64,000 bases of DNA from Aurantiochytrium sp. KH105 (lineage: Eukaryota > Sar > Bigyra > Thraustochytrida > Thraustochytriidae). A program made the translations under genes and the position numbers. Under the pieces are notes generated by a model, which had not been told where the DNA came from, made no database searches, and saw nothing but the letters and a program-made list of their open reading frames with translations. Where the stretch lies: assembly GCA_003116975.1 (NCBI GenBank), contig BGKB01000085.1, forward strand, positions 310,001 to 374,000, written 5' to 3'. This document shows positions 43,601-52,099 of this stretch, piece after piece. Every line of letters begins with the position of its first letter. The stretch's first letter is position 1.

Positions 43601-46600
43601 ACAACGAATTGGTTTCCGTCCTCGACCACATAAACCGACTTGAGCGTGCAAAGCAAGGCCCATGGCTCGGTGAGGCTCGTAAGGCCTTGCAACCCAGAGA
43701 CCACTCCTGATGACGTCTGTGTGCGCCGACGATGCCGAAACGAGAGTCGACGGCCCCTACCCTCTGCTGCTTCGGCGTCGTCATCATCCAACTCGACGGT
43801 AGAGTTTGTAGACGTGGTGGCGGCCTGGGACTGCGTCATTGGTATCGAAATCTGCGTGTAGATGGTTCCGAGCGCTGCGCCTTCGTAATAAATGGCGCTT
43901 TGATCTGCCTCGACAGACAAGGTGACGATATTTTGACAGGTGTTCACGTCCGGCAGGTATATTTGATCCACAATGTCGGTGAGATTGAAGCGTTCAACGG
44001 CCTCAAGCGCCGCAGAGAGCTCTTCATTCGTCCAGCAAAAGGTACCATTCACACAGTCCGAGCTCACAAGGCAATTTTCACCAATGTCGCAACGAAGGGA
44101 GCATGCACTCCCGCCGCAGTCAATGTCTGTCTCGTTGCCGTCAACGATACCATTCTCACAAGACACACAGACGCCCGATGAGCAAAAGTTGCTATCACAG
44201 TCACGATTTGCAGTACAGGTCTGGCCATCCTCACAAACGAGACCCAGGGTCGTGCAGAGGTCGCCTCCACAATCGACGTCGGTCTCGTGCACGCTCTGCA
44301 CTCCATTCGAGCACTCTTCGGAAATGTAGGTAAAAGCTGCCGAGCTGCCAAGCAAATCTGCATCGAGATTCGCATTCGCGGAAGTATAGACCGTTTCGCA
44401 GACTCCGAGTGAGCAGAAGCCATTCGCGCAGTCTGACGTGCAGCGTTGCGTTTGGCAGTCGTACATGTGCTGGCAGCCCTTGCTTACGGAGCAACGCCGC
44501 GAGCAAACGCGACCTCCGCAGTCAATGCCCGTTTCATCGCCATCACGAATCCCATTCGAGCACGACACGCAAACGCCAAGAGTCTCGTGACACACGCCAC
44601 TCGTGCACTGTTCGGGGGAAGAACAAGTGCTGCCGTCAATGCACCGTCCATTTGCGTCGGCAGTGACATTTTCGCCGGCAGCAGAAACATTAGCAGGGTT
44701 GTCCTCCGGGTAATTGCGGTAATAGTCAATGCATTGCGGGGATCCGCAATCAACATCGCCTTCGTCACCATTGCGCACGCCGTCCTGGCAGCTTATGCAG
44801 ACGCCGTCATAGCACCGTTGCGAAAGGCAGTCCGCATCAGTCGTGCACGCGGCGCCCGCAGCACAGAGAAAGGCAACGCTGTCATCTTCGTCGCTCGATG
44901 TGTCGCTGTTCATGATCTCCAGCAAGTATGAGCGACACTGGCCACCGCCGCAGTCGATGGCCGTCTCTTCGCCGTCGCGAATGCCGTTTGTGCATTGCTC
45001 CCAGAAGGTTTCGCGTCTACAACGCGTGGAGGTTTGATTGCAATGACCTGAAATGCAGTCGCTGTCGAGGAGACACTTGCGTTCAAGTGCGCAACGCGCA
45101 GAGCATCCTCCGAGAGAAGCAATGCCTCCGCAATCAACGTCAGTCTCGTTGCCTTCTTGAACGCCATTGAAACAGACCCCGACGTTGGTTGAGGTGGCGA
45201 TGGCGATGAGTTCAATTGCATATGTGTCTTTGTCGAGCGTGTCGGCGACTTCTGAGGCTGAAATGCGATCCGAGCTGCTTGACGCTGAGACGGCAATAAG
45301 AACCACGGCGGCAAGAAGAAGCGCTGAAATGAGTGAAATGAGGGTGCGAGCCCGTTGCCGACTCAGGTTCTTGACACGCTCCGTCTGCACATTTCGATGG
45401 CGGATGAGCCAAATATCGGAGCGCAACGCAATGGCAACGCATAAAATAAGCATGCAAATGCCAAAAAGGAGAATCGACGTGAGCTGGGTAATACTGAAGG
45501 CGAGAAGCTGGCAACAAGAGGCATTGAGGCAGCCCTCCGGATTGGTTAGCGCCGTGGAATTCGTGGAGTTTGTCTGCGAGGGAGGAGTATAAAACTCCCA
45601 GGCAAAAGCGACTTGCGTTTTGTTTGGACAGTTTGCAGAGTCACCAACACCGGCACTCGAATACTCGTACGCAGCTGTGGTTTCATTGTACACTTCAACT
45701 TGGGCGCCCATGGCAGCGCCTCCGTACTTGTTGCAAGAAACCGCAGACTCCCACCACTCGTATGACATGATTTGCAAGACGGAGCGGCAACTGCCGAGAA
45801 TAGCAGTCTCAATGTCTGCAACGGCGAGACCAATGAGCACGGCAAAGGTGCAGACGAGGAGAAAGCCCATAGCGCCCGCGTGAAATTTGAGAAGAGCTAC
45901 ATGCTCGATCATGGCAGCGCCAAACCCAAAGACGCTGAGGATGATGAGGATGAGACATAGCGTGATCATCAAATAAATACCAATGACGATTGGCGAGCTG
46001 TTTACCGTCTCGTCATCGAGGACCTGGGCGTACTCGAGAAGAGAAAAGCAAAGGCGCAGGCCGACAATGCCGAGCACCACGAGGATGATTGCAAAGCTCT
46101 CCAAGAAACTTTGCGCCATTTCATAAATGGTGACAATCATGATTGTCGGACGCAGAGAAATAATTGTCAGCAGGCAGATCAGGAGGCTGATGACGGCCGA
46201 AATATTCGCATAGTACTCTGTGTCCCCGTAAAGTCCATAATTGAGAATCGAGTTGGGATCTGTGAGGTTGATGAGACTGATGGGTAGGATAATGAGGTTC
46301 AGCGTGAAGGCGAGGTGAAAATAGAGCTGGAGGAGGTACTGCCCGGGCGTTTCAAGTCCATCATCGTCGACCTCGAGATCCTCGCTCACGCGTTGGGCGC
46401 CATAAATGCCGACGCAGGCTGAGGCGAGCATGACGGACCCGCAGAGGATCATGACCGGTCCCACCGGGGAGCTAATCTCCTCGGTCACGCTTGCATTGTG
46501 GGATGCGTTGCCGCTAATGATAAGAGCGATGGACATGATCGCTACAAGCACGAGATTGCCGACAAGATAGGTATGCGTCCATTCTTCCTGGACGTGTTTG

Positions 46601-46824
46601 CGGGCTTCGACCTTGGGCGTGGAGCCTTTGAGGTATATCTGTCGAAATTGGGCTTGCGTTGCGCTGAGCCTTCGCGAAGAGGTTGCTGTCGCTGCGGGTG
46701 CGAGCTTGCCAATATCCTGGAGAAAACCCTCGATGGCTGCATCGTCAATGTGTTTCGCGCACGGTTTTTCTGTGGTCTTGATGGCTTTGACCGCCTTTAC
46801 TGCCGGCTCGGGGCCCACCTTCAT
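37636..46824 (-). CDS. Giant polytopic membrane protein with Cys-rich modules and a Pro-Thr repeat stalk (3062 aa)
   Basis: Start set at ATG 46824 (GACAATGAAG); the frame extends to a GTG at 46911. About nine TM segments lie in residues 60-530 (e.g. LVLVAIMSIALIISG, IGIYLMITLCLILIILSVFG, LISALLLAAVVLIAV), putting the rest outside if the N-terminus is cytosolic; many N-glycosylation sequons agree. Six Cys modules (about 549-930) repeat a CxNGxxDGxETDxDCGG pattern. A Pro-Thr stalk (about 1350-1665) is built from PTDA-type units. Next come an EGF-like piece (CACYCNTGYVGYDC-like), hevein-like modules (CGPNYPLESGEPAQC; CCGPNTRCGALEYHC), a PAN-like Cys segment, and a C-terminal segment resembling a ricin-type beta-trefoil (ICLEANAYRGQLMSNLC). 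A cell-surface adhesion, wall or carbohydrate-binding protein is inferred. It is single-exon, unusual for its size. Confidence 0.88.
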   Translation of the reverse strand: MKVGPEPAVKAVKAIKTTEKPCAKHIDDAAIEGFLQDIGKLAPAATATSSRRLSATQAQFRQIYLKGSTPKVEARKHVQEEWTHTYLVGNLVLVAIMSIALIISGNASHNASVTEEISSPVGPVMILCGSVMLASACVGIYGAQRVSEDLEVDDDGLETPGQYLLQLYFHLAFTLNLIILPISLINLTDPNSILNYGLYGDTEYYANISAVISLLICLLTIISLRPTIMIVTIYEMAQSFLESFAIILVVLGIVGLRLCFSLLEYAQVLDDETVNSSPIVIGIYLMITLCLILIILSVFGFGAAMIEHVALLKFHAGAMGFLLVCTFAVLIGLAVADIETAILGSCRSVLQIMSYEWWESAVSCNKYGGAAMGAQVEVYNETTAAYEYSSAGVGDSANCPNKTQVAFAWEFYTPPSQTNSTNSTALTNPEGCLNASCCQLLAFSITQLTSILLFGICMLILCVAIALRSDIWLIRHRNVQTERVKNLSRQRARTLISLISALLLAAVVLIAVSASSSSDRISASEVADTLDKDTYAIELIAIATSTNVGVCFNGVQEGNETDVDCGGIASLGGCSARCALERKCLLDSDCISGHCNQTSTRCRRETFWEQCTNGIRDGEETAIDCGGGQCRSYLLEIMNSDTSSDEDDSVAFLCAAGAACTTDADCLSQRCYDGVCISCQDGVRNGDEGDVDCGSPQCIDYYRNYPEDNPANVSAAGENVTADANGRCIDGSTCSSPEQCTSGVCHETLGVCVSCSNGIRDGDETGIDCGGRVCSRRCSVSKGCQHMYDCQTQRCTSDCANGFCSLGVCETVYTSANANLDADLLGSSAAFTYISEECSNGVQSVHETDVDCGGDLCTTLGLVCEDGQTCTANRDCDSNFCSSGVCVSCENGIVDGNETDIDCGGSACSLRCDIGENCLVSSDCVNGTFCWTNEELSAALEAVERFNLTDIVDQIYLPDVNTCQNIVTLSVEADQSAIYYEGAALGTIYTQISIPMTQSQAATTSTNSTVELDDDDAEAAEGRGRRLSFRHRRRTQTSSGVVSGLQGLTSLTEPWALLCTLKSVYVVEDGNQFVVENANGAEVYLTDEQTLIINRIWGSYAPDVRIYPTSCSPGHEDGITIQRRDSTECINYYTIYSAVPAATFRVASSTYITGRVVSTDGSPVDGAYVRVWSIRAGECLAAANATNNSECTEECTQYSGVYGSCLSPCCSWEEEDGIALTDCVGTSAANTNKIQTTDLDGYFEIVIPEFTTVDSGLQYHFGMTITHDYFTSSQGSAFNVEPASLMDLGNITLSPSSLEACGCKSLASQDLAEDDLLCKNPVTGYCIAYEESCAQHLEYLACDNTITPNPTPLPTRMPTARPTATPTMAPTSAPTNTPTLFPTDAPTDAPTLFPSDAPTDTPTKAPTPPTMSPTLSPSASPTKSPTDPTQRPTDAPTDAPTDAPTDTPTNAPTDAPTDAPTDAPTMAPTDAPTDAPTDAPTDAPTETPTDAPTDAPTDAPTDAPTKVPTDAPTKAPTDAPTNAPTDTPTNSPTKAPTDTPTNSPTTSPTDSPTEAPTDAPTDTPTRAPTDPTMTPTQSPSETPTMAPTDPTARPTLSPTDAPTEAPTHRPTLSPTTSPTNAPTLSPTTSPTNAPTVSPTSSPTKTPTAHPTHAPTLFPTLRPTTYREPFAELSFSSCNFGWLEDAYQGIQDLVESTARNHAGDASFASLSQFRAVWTESFSLEVTSLADCDREIDPDELKESLVTARCGTLLSEASSCSVSLVQALDDVYNVTMDFSIAGLSDAYLLDRVAASPRFQVAAITHPLVTRLRETELACWDELAIISSPTLLSSAGTYTVEVRVENIYASKYNAKVVAIQNALEKVDLSSNEYLQALPCSSDATVEVCPPTRTCSGQGVCCDADLAATAGCPTLGACYCNTGYVGYDCSMQPTQEPTPQPTPRCVPNEVLTDLMTDVDSVLWTICSQEGACETNPLICSYENDGSDASGSGCPDGEWTTVFHQKDCRVTYNLGEQIINALFALSRSWRYEIAEEPYLYYVLLDQEVPNGFSAYSIMLDNWSSLNGTHLINKNFTLYPTEADMVNGTNRWSYANYDDDVGFPRDARPLEQGTSDYIQSYQWKWAKSYCGVAGRKTPIVSEFSFSLCIPNDGFSLPDDSVAESSSEEAETFAVQGSVVDIQAGLGVEATLRLFRGTVPAYENVQHFYAADVEVDVVELTSGSATELTETSTAGITSCASDSNETSSLVKLAIRNSSFVLPDLESGSYTLVIDHAPGLAAAALGYTEDEVQVLGAAVFHTRVATFSVDEQATTIDVEVARVVEEGSMLVAFESESLEVDLIVEFESSEEGDSCKVSSKMLSDDACSCGGAKLIRSDTALQANGKAMQVILFTQLRSSIYRFVAGRTKPVASSTYKMHRDDGHCGPNYPLESGEPAQCPPVAVTWGDGLRELRPCCHITQGSCGLSDAYCLSRYSIDYRIFLDDEWTTWTREDLLCNRPDYLTDDGNLATCPLESPCCGPNTRCGALEYHCNSGTSIDYTSMYALLSNGTLSAEALATLQSGAEPLEASQAVIQIYTSSGLANTIKLADPTDPINYLDGHEYEEGVASASGTFFRAFCIDATLETPQLHEYPAPRYFQWRGELNAMSTTCPATGNCTYLRVNDIRTVSSRSDGVTTPELNGVYVQRYSTTSGYRAYPGYYITTTEAACRVYVTDPRTSRSVWSMYASAESGEIDAQTCMDICEESSACEVISYIEALNSNTQTYVHYCRFHADVHLCGGLLSRTLYATREYTVYEKRSSTKSAATWYTKLDTMYLEEGEQVHLYKDESAETWYFDADLIPGNGLYASAEALTDSEVPPAQGWRHVLNFDDDLTYRQIQPASMKQYADDCLLGGNFPSLNETIGENACPCGSGNARRANCYAQSCSRFPLRIKGENICLEANAYRGQLMSNLCEEGYDAQYFIFNKATNQLETRLTTSSGDTNAYVVYLDEYLDFKLELVTSPTQTVEDAVQIYVSDEYICQIQEEETIASYEDSLLDRRKCIFLGAAPGDAPLLLDATYADLWTSFTII
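41850..42780 (-). repeat. 12-bp minisatellite encoding Pro-Thr-Asp-Ala repeats
   Basis: Dozens of degenerate 12-nt units (plus-strand form GTGGGCGCATCC) encode PTDAPTDAPT in the stalk of the giant protein. All length changes keep the frame, implying selection on the translated product. Confidence 0.95.
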
Positions 46825-46828
46825 TGTC

Positions 46829-46859
<31 letters not shown>

Positions 46860-47713
46860 CACTGCCGTCGTTGGGAGCTATCGTTTCTGATCGACAACGA
46901 AGAGAGGTCACGCGCTATTGCAGATCTTCGCGTCAAGAAACCACGGCTGGGCCGACGCGCGCGTGACGGCGGCTCCAGGCCTTAGCAGGCTGGCCACGCC
47001 ACGCAGGATTTGCTGTCCTGTGCTCTGAGGTCATGGGACGCCGCAAGAATTCCGTTGACCTCTGGGGTATCGTGCACGATACTAGATTTATGGAAAAAAA
47101 AAAATTAAAAAATCCTCTCCTTTTGCATGATCTCGGGGAGAGTGGGAGCAGTCAATCTGCTCAGATCCTGGATAGTATAAAGCCTAGAACTGCTGTATCA
47201 AAGAGTGGGAAACAGATTTGGCGACACGTAGGTATAGGTCTATGGTGAGCATATGATTTCGATTTTTAGTGAGGAGAAGGGAGGAGCAGGTCGGGGGGTT
47301 AGGGGGTAGCGAAACCACAACTTGGACTTGTGCTCACTTTAAACTCGCCCATGCTTTATATTCCTCGAGTGTTGCAGTGAGAAAATACATCAATTTAGGC
47401 TTAGACTTTTGACTGATATATACATGCGTCTGGCAAGCTTTTCATTTGTTGTCATCACCACGACGATGACGATGATGACGACGATGATGATGATGATGAT
47501 GAACGTCGAAAGAGACGCAACATGCATCAGAGTACTAGTACATTCTTTTGCAGCCAGACATTTTACCTTGCGTATAGAACTGACGCTTCCTGTCAATCTT
47601 TCGACAGCAATTTTTTTCTTTGAGTTTTGGCATGGTCAAAGAATCACGATACGCTCCCTACAATCGCTTCACATGGTCTCTGCTCTTTGCTGTCGACACT
47701 TGGTGCACCGATG
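46825..47713. promoter_or_regulatory. Upstream region of giant gene, no other gene seen
   Basis: 889 bp. A (GCTT)n run lies just upstream of the start (46831-46856). AT-rich segments with an A run (47094-47104) and a (GAT)n run (47461-47500) follow. A 71-codon ATG frame at 47033-47248 is not supported by any motif. The far end also holds the 3' region of the small Cys-rich gene. Confidence 0.5.
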
Positions 47714-48229
47714 TCACCATCGAAAAATGCCACCGTCATCTTGTTGACGCACGAGGATACTGAGCGATTTCTTGTCTTGGTCCGTAGCAGACGGCGCGGG
47801 AGACGCACAGCACGCCGCGCAGAGCGACGCCCCGCATGTCGCGGGACAGCAAAACACAGCCGCGAGACCAGTACAGCAAACGTTGCTCGCGGTATGGGAC
47901 GCACTGCACCCGTTGCAGCAACACAGGAGGCAGAGGCCACCGATGCAGAAGACCACGCCTGCCGTGGCCGCGCCTGCAATGAATGCAGGCTGTCGCAGAT
48001 ACGCAATCCACTCGTCGGGAATCTCCACGCTCAAGAGGTCCCTGGTCCCGGTCCCGGTCCCGGCCCCAGCTGCACTTGCGGGCCTCAGTCTTGGCGCAAG
48101 CCCGTCCGCCAGAACCGTCTGCGCGGCGGCGGCCAGCGCGAGCACCGCCGCCGCGACCGCGGGCCTTGTCTGCGCTCGCGGACGCCGCCGCCGCCGTCGG
48201 TCCCGGCGTGCGTCCGAGACCTTTCGCAT
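47714..48229 (-). CDS. Small Cys-rich membrane protein, hypothetical
   Basis: 171 aa from ATG 48229. An Arg-rich start is followed by a hydrophobic Ala/Leu segment (about 23-42, AVAAAVLALAAAAQTVLA) that could be a signal peptide. A second hydrophobic segment (about 82-105, AFIAGAATAGVVFCIGGLCLL) runs into CCCNGC and further Cys pairs (FCCPATCGASLCAACC), which may be palmitoylated or metal-binding. I do not recognise the family. Another frame on this strand and the opposite strand are also open here, so the call is tentative. Confidence 0.5.
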   Translation of the reverse strand: MRKVSDARRDRRRRRRPRAQTRPAVAAAVLALAAAAQTVLADGLAPRLRPASAAGAGTGTGTRDLLSVEIPDEWIAYLRQPAFIAGAATAGVVFCIGGLCLLCCCNGCSASHTASNVCCTGLAAVFCCPATCGASLCAACCASPAPSATDQDKKSLSILVRQQDDGGIFRW

Positions 48230-48912
48230 CCTCGTCCGGCAAGTTCGGGTTCTGCTCGAGTTCTTGGGCTTGGGGTTCCCCAGCTCGAGGACCCAGCTCT
48301 CATCGCTGGGACGCGAGCGAGAACCTGCGCAACGTGGACTTTTCTCCGCCCGCCGTCGACGACGAGGACGACGCGCATGAGAAGGAGAGTGAAGAGGATA
48401 ACGATGTTGAGGCGGGGCTGCTGAGAGAGAGGGAGAGCGACAGGGAGAGGGAGAGCATCAGGTTTCTTTTGTGTCGACCTGCGCACGGTTGAAGTGGAGT
48501 GAAGATTCTCGGGGCGTCTGGCTTGACTCGAGCTGGAGGCGAATGAGTATTCAAGGTGGGAAGGAGAACGATAGCCAGGTAGGTTGATTGATGCCGAGCG
48601 TCTATAGTCTATGTATAGGTAGTACGGTATGGCAAGGGAAGGCCCTGGGGAAAGATGTTTCAAGACGTTGGTTCGGCGTGGTGGCACATCTCCCTGATAA
48701 GAGAGAAAGGCTTGCGTGTTTTCAGGTTGGAGTCGAGACAAGTCCGCAGCAGCAGCCGCATGGTAGTCTTGCCAATGATTTTGTTCACTTTTATAATGGA
48801 AATAAGGTTCAATTGCCAAGCTTGACTTGTCTTGTCTTGGCTCCGCTCAAGCTCTGTGTGCAACGACATTGGAGATCCTTCCCCTCCGCCTTCCCGGCGC
48901 TCGGGCCGTTCA
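48230..48912. other. Intergenic region with GA-rich stretch
   Basis: 683 bp between two minus-strand genes. It contains a GAGAGGGAGAGCGACAGG stretch (about 48423-48455) and a TCTTGTCTTG motif (about 48830-48842). No supported gene. Confidence 0.5.
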
Positions 48913-49554
48913 TCAGAGTAATGAGTAGTCAACGTCGCTCGTAGACTCGACTGTCTGCTTGATGCGATCTAGAAGCTCGACGTGGGCACGGAGAGCTCTT
49001 CTCGTCACGTACCAGGAAATGAGGCGCGGGGCATGCACACTGAGCTCCTCGTGCAGGACAACTGCGCCGTGGTGCTCGGAGAGACTCCACACCGATGTGA
49101 TACAGACCCCAAAGTTAAGGTAAGCAGCAGTCACGATCCGATTCTCGTGTGTTTGAAGCACATCAAGGCGATACTTTTGCGCAAAGAAAGGCGAAGGAAT
49201 GCACCCTATTGATTCCCAGACCTTGTAGCGATGGAGCTCGTACGATTGAGATTGGTCTTTTCTGTGCGAGGATGACATGGATGAATTCATCCGTGAATAA
49301 GAAGAAGAAGAGCCTGATGAGCTTGAAGCACTTCGTGAGAAATCGTACTCTTGGGGATCCACTGCTGACCTGGAATGCGCAAGGCTAGCGTGGTGTCCCG
49401 CAACAACGCCCGTTGGAGAGTCACGGACGCATTCCGTGCGGACAACATGCGGATGCAAGGTGTTGATGTGTGCGAAGCTCCTCAGCAGACTCATGACAGC
49501 CTCCGCGGAGCTGTCGATCTCTACGACATTGACCACAGAGCTCGTCTCGTTCAT
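48913..49554 (-). CDS. Small SRPBCC/START-like domain protein
   Basis: 213 aa from ATG 49554. It opens with SSVVNVVEIDSSAEAVMSLL and FAHINTLHPHVVRTE, which is the usual first strand, helix and second strand of the SRPBCC (Bet v 1/START/polyketide-cyclase-like) fold. A Ser-rich loop (about 70-105) interrupts the sheet. Then YKVWESIGCIPSPFFAQKYRL and further strands lead to a C-terminal helix (ALRAHVELLDRIKQTVES), as in the family. Members bind lipids or other hydrophobic ligands. The ligand is unknown and the fold assignment is by eye. Confidence 0.65.
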   Translation of the reverse strand: MNETSSVVNVVEIDSSAEAVMSLLRSFAHINTLHPHVVRTECVRDSPTGVVAGHHASLAHSRSAVDPQEYDFSRSASSSSGSSSSYSRMNSSMSSSHRKDQSQSYELHRYKVWESIGCIPSPFFAQKYRLDVLQTHENRIVTAAYLNFGVCITSVWSLSEHHGAVVLHEELSVHAPRLISWYVTRRALRAHVELLDRIKQTVESTSDVDYSLL

Positions 49555-49696
49555 GGCTTTCCTCTTTGCTGGGTCGCCAGGCGGCTATTCTCTCAACGTT
49601 GACACCACGACCTCGCAGGCGGTCTCCACGAGTTGTCTGCCTTTCTGACTGTCTGTCTGAATGTGTGTCTGTCTTCGGCCAGCGCGCTGCCGACCT

Positions 49697-49771
49697 GCGA
49701 TGAGCTGTCCTCAGACTATTCGCGATGAGCTGTCCTCAGACTATTCGCGATGAGCCGTCCTCAGACTATTC
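49697..49771. repeat. 25-bp tandem repeat, three copies
   Basis: Copies at 49697, 49722 and 49747, each beginning GCGATGAGC and ending CAGACTATTC. The third has one substitution (T to C). Confidence 0.95.
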
Positions 49772-49835
49772 GCGATTCGCGTGTCGTGGCTGCACGTGCT
49801 CGGTTGCCCCGTCCCGCGAAAAGCCTCCTTCTCAA

Positions 49836-49862
49836 ATGGTATGGTATGGTATGGTATGGTAT
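49836..49862. repeat. (GGTAT)n pentanucleotide repeat
   Basis: About five ATGGT/GGTAT units. Confidence 0.85.
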
Positions 49863-50786
49863 TCGTAGGGTCGCACTCGCAGCAACAAGAAGGTATGGAC
49901 CTCGCTCCGGGCCTGGGGCCTTGGGCTTCTCCCTCACCCTTTTTCTTCGCGTTGTTCTTCTTCTTGAGTCGGCGGGTCCTCGGCCCCGGCGCTAATGCCG
50001 GAGCCGCTGGGCCGTCGTCGTCGTCGCCACTGCCGCCGGCTGTGACGCCCGCCCGGTCTCTCTCGTCGCCGCCGGCGGCCCTCGCCTTCGCGTTCGCGTT
50101 CTGTTGCCTCCTGCTCCTCGGCGGCGCGCGCGAGGGCGGAAAGTACGCCTCGTACCGCAAGATGGACGGACGGCGATGGGACGCTGACGCGATACTAACC
50201 CAAAACACGTGCAGGGCAGCTACCTGACCTGGCTGACGGCCAGGTCAAGCGCCTGACCTGGCCCATGCATTCTCTCTGCCTCCCTTCTTCTTCTTCTTCT
50301 TCTCTGACCCCATCTTGGTGGCTGCTTCGATGGACGATTGATTGCCTTGTTCGCCGACTCCAGCTTGGTCTTCATCTCGGTCTCAATTCAGTCTTTTGCT
50401 TGGCCATGGTGAATGGAGGATCATCTTGTTCTTCGAATCGATATTGGCCGTCTCCATCTTGGTCTGCTTCTTCATCTTGGTCTTGTTCATTTTGGTCTTC
50501 TTCACCTTCTGCTTCGATGGACGAGCAAACGACCAAAGCCGCGCGGCATTGAGCCGAGGCGAGGCGAGGCGAGGCGAGGGCCGCGGTGCGAGAGGACGCA
50601 GCGCCAGGAGCGAGCTTGGACGCCGCAGCCGGTGGCGACGGCGACGGCGACGGCGGGACGATTCGCGTGAGGCCCTCGCTGCCAGAGCGCGACGCCGAGG
50701 TCGCGCGCTCTCGCGCAGAGCGCGACGCAAAGCGGAGATAAATAGGGCGCAGGTCTTCGCGCGGCAAAAACACAGGCGGAGGCAAG

Positions 50787-51927
50787 ATGATCTTGTGTCC
50801 TGTGCTCATGTTGAGGGAGATCCGGGCAGAGGTCCTGGACGAGGAACCGCCCAAGCCCAAAGGAGGAGGTGTGCTTCCGATGGTGGCCGTCTGGGCGACG
50901 GCCGGGTTTGCGGCGCAAACGATGCGCGAGTACGCCTTTGCAAGAGCTTGGCCTGTATTTGAGCAGATTGGACCGCTTCCTGATCTTGTACACGATAATG
51001 TGCAACCGAGCGCAGCGCCCGTGGCTCTTTTTCTCTTTGGCGCAGTCGCTATGCTTCCGATCGTGATCGGAAGAGCGTATCTTCGCAACAACGATTGCGG
51101 CATTCGTCTCTTGCGGCGTGTACTCTATCTTCATGGTCTTTTGATGGTTCTACATGCGGTACGTAGCCTTGAATTACTTTCTCCCATCCATACGTGACCA
51201 GCTCAACTAACCTTACCATCCATTGCCGTGGTGCAAACGATGGCTACAGACGGTCCGCCTCGGGACGACGCTGCCATATCTCGAGGCTGACGAACGCACT
51301 TCGGTGCTTTCATTCTTCGCGCCTCCAGGCTTCATTGTGGGTCAAATCGAGCTCGTTCTCATCGCGACCTTTCTGGCCATGTGGAGCGACGACCTTTCAC
51401 CGCTTACCAAGACAGTCTCCCTTGTTTATGCCTTCATTGCGCTTGTCGCCAAAGTGGCGTCTCAAGAAGCGTATACCGTGGACTTATTGAGTACGCTCTG
51501 CTTCAGTGTACCAATCATGCTTTTACATGCTCGCTCGCTCAAATTCTGGGTACGAGCCAGTCCAAACAAGCCTGCAGCGGGACTATCTTCGAAAAATGCT
51601 GATACGCATCGCTCATGGTCTATCATTCTTGGAGATGAAACGTTACTGACATTGCGGCCCTTGGAACGCCGCGTTCTTGGACGTGCAGAACTTCCTGGTC
51701 CATGGGTCTCTCGCGCGCAGCTTCTCGTCTCCCCGCATCCACGCACGCCTGAAGCTCTTTGTGTAGAATGCATTGGACGTCGCGGTGTCACCGTGCACGA
51801 TGAAAAGTACGACACTGCATGGGAAGCTGATGCTGGCTCTACATTTGATTGGTTTCCTGACCAGAGCATTGAGATCGCCTCGCGCGAAGGTGAAGCCTAC
51901 TTTCTCGCACTCGCGCAACCGAAATAG
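50787..51927 (+). CDS. Polytopic membrane protein, two exons, unknown function
   Basis: Exon 1 is 50787-51158 (ATG with A at -3); exon 2 is 51250-51927. Joining them in phase 0 gives a 349-aa protein. Six hydrophobic segments are visible: VLPMVAVWATAGFAAQ, VALFLFGAVAMLPIVIG, VLYLHGLLMVLHA running into exon 2, GFIVGQIELVLIATFLAMW, TVSLVYAFIALVAKVA and LLSTLCFSVPIMLLHA. The soluble C-terminal 130 residues look beta-rich (WSIILGDETLLTLRP, CVECIGRRGVTVHDEKY) and could be a small FHA- or CBS-like fold, but no signature is clear. Family not recognised. It is convergent with MsrA 172 bp away. Confidence 0.78.
51159..51249 (+). other. Spliceosomal intron, 91 nt, phase 0
   Basis: Donor GTACGT directly after GCG, acceptor CTACAG, and a CAACTAAC branch-point-like motif about 40 nt upstream of the acceptor. 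It joins two frames that are each membrane-protein-like. Confidence 0.8.
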
Positions 51928-52099
51928 TAATAGGCTTCCGTAGATCGACCGATTACTTTAAAGGTTCAAAAGAGAAAAATGTCAAGCGATTACCCTTGCG
52001 AGAAGATGATTTGCTCAGCATTCCCGAAGAAAGGCAAAACCAAATACACTTTTGTTCGTCAATGATCGTAAAGAAAAGAAATCAACTTCACTTTAGGCC

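Larger units (their letters stand above)
49555..50786. other. 1.2-kb intergenic region with tandem repeats, no supported gene
   Basis: Contains a 25-bp tandem repeat, a GGTAT repeat, and around 50310-50520 degenerate copies of a TCTTGGTCT-type motif, with TTCGATGGACGA twice (about 50327 and 50513). Open frames on both strands at 49741-50227 have no recognisable domain. The far end is the promoter of the spliced gene at 50787. Confidence 0.5.

Noticed and set aside
47033..47248. 71-codon plus-strand frame with ATG
   Set aside because: Short, contains a poly-A derived Lys run and matches nothing known to me.
47627..48424. 265-codon plus-strand frame
   Set aside because: Arg/Pro-rich antisense of the small Cys-rich membrane protein, without domain content; the minus strand has better signal and TM patterns.
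49741..50227. About 150-codon frames on both strands
   Set aside because: They overlap each other, include a GGTAT repeat, and neither shows a domain.
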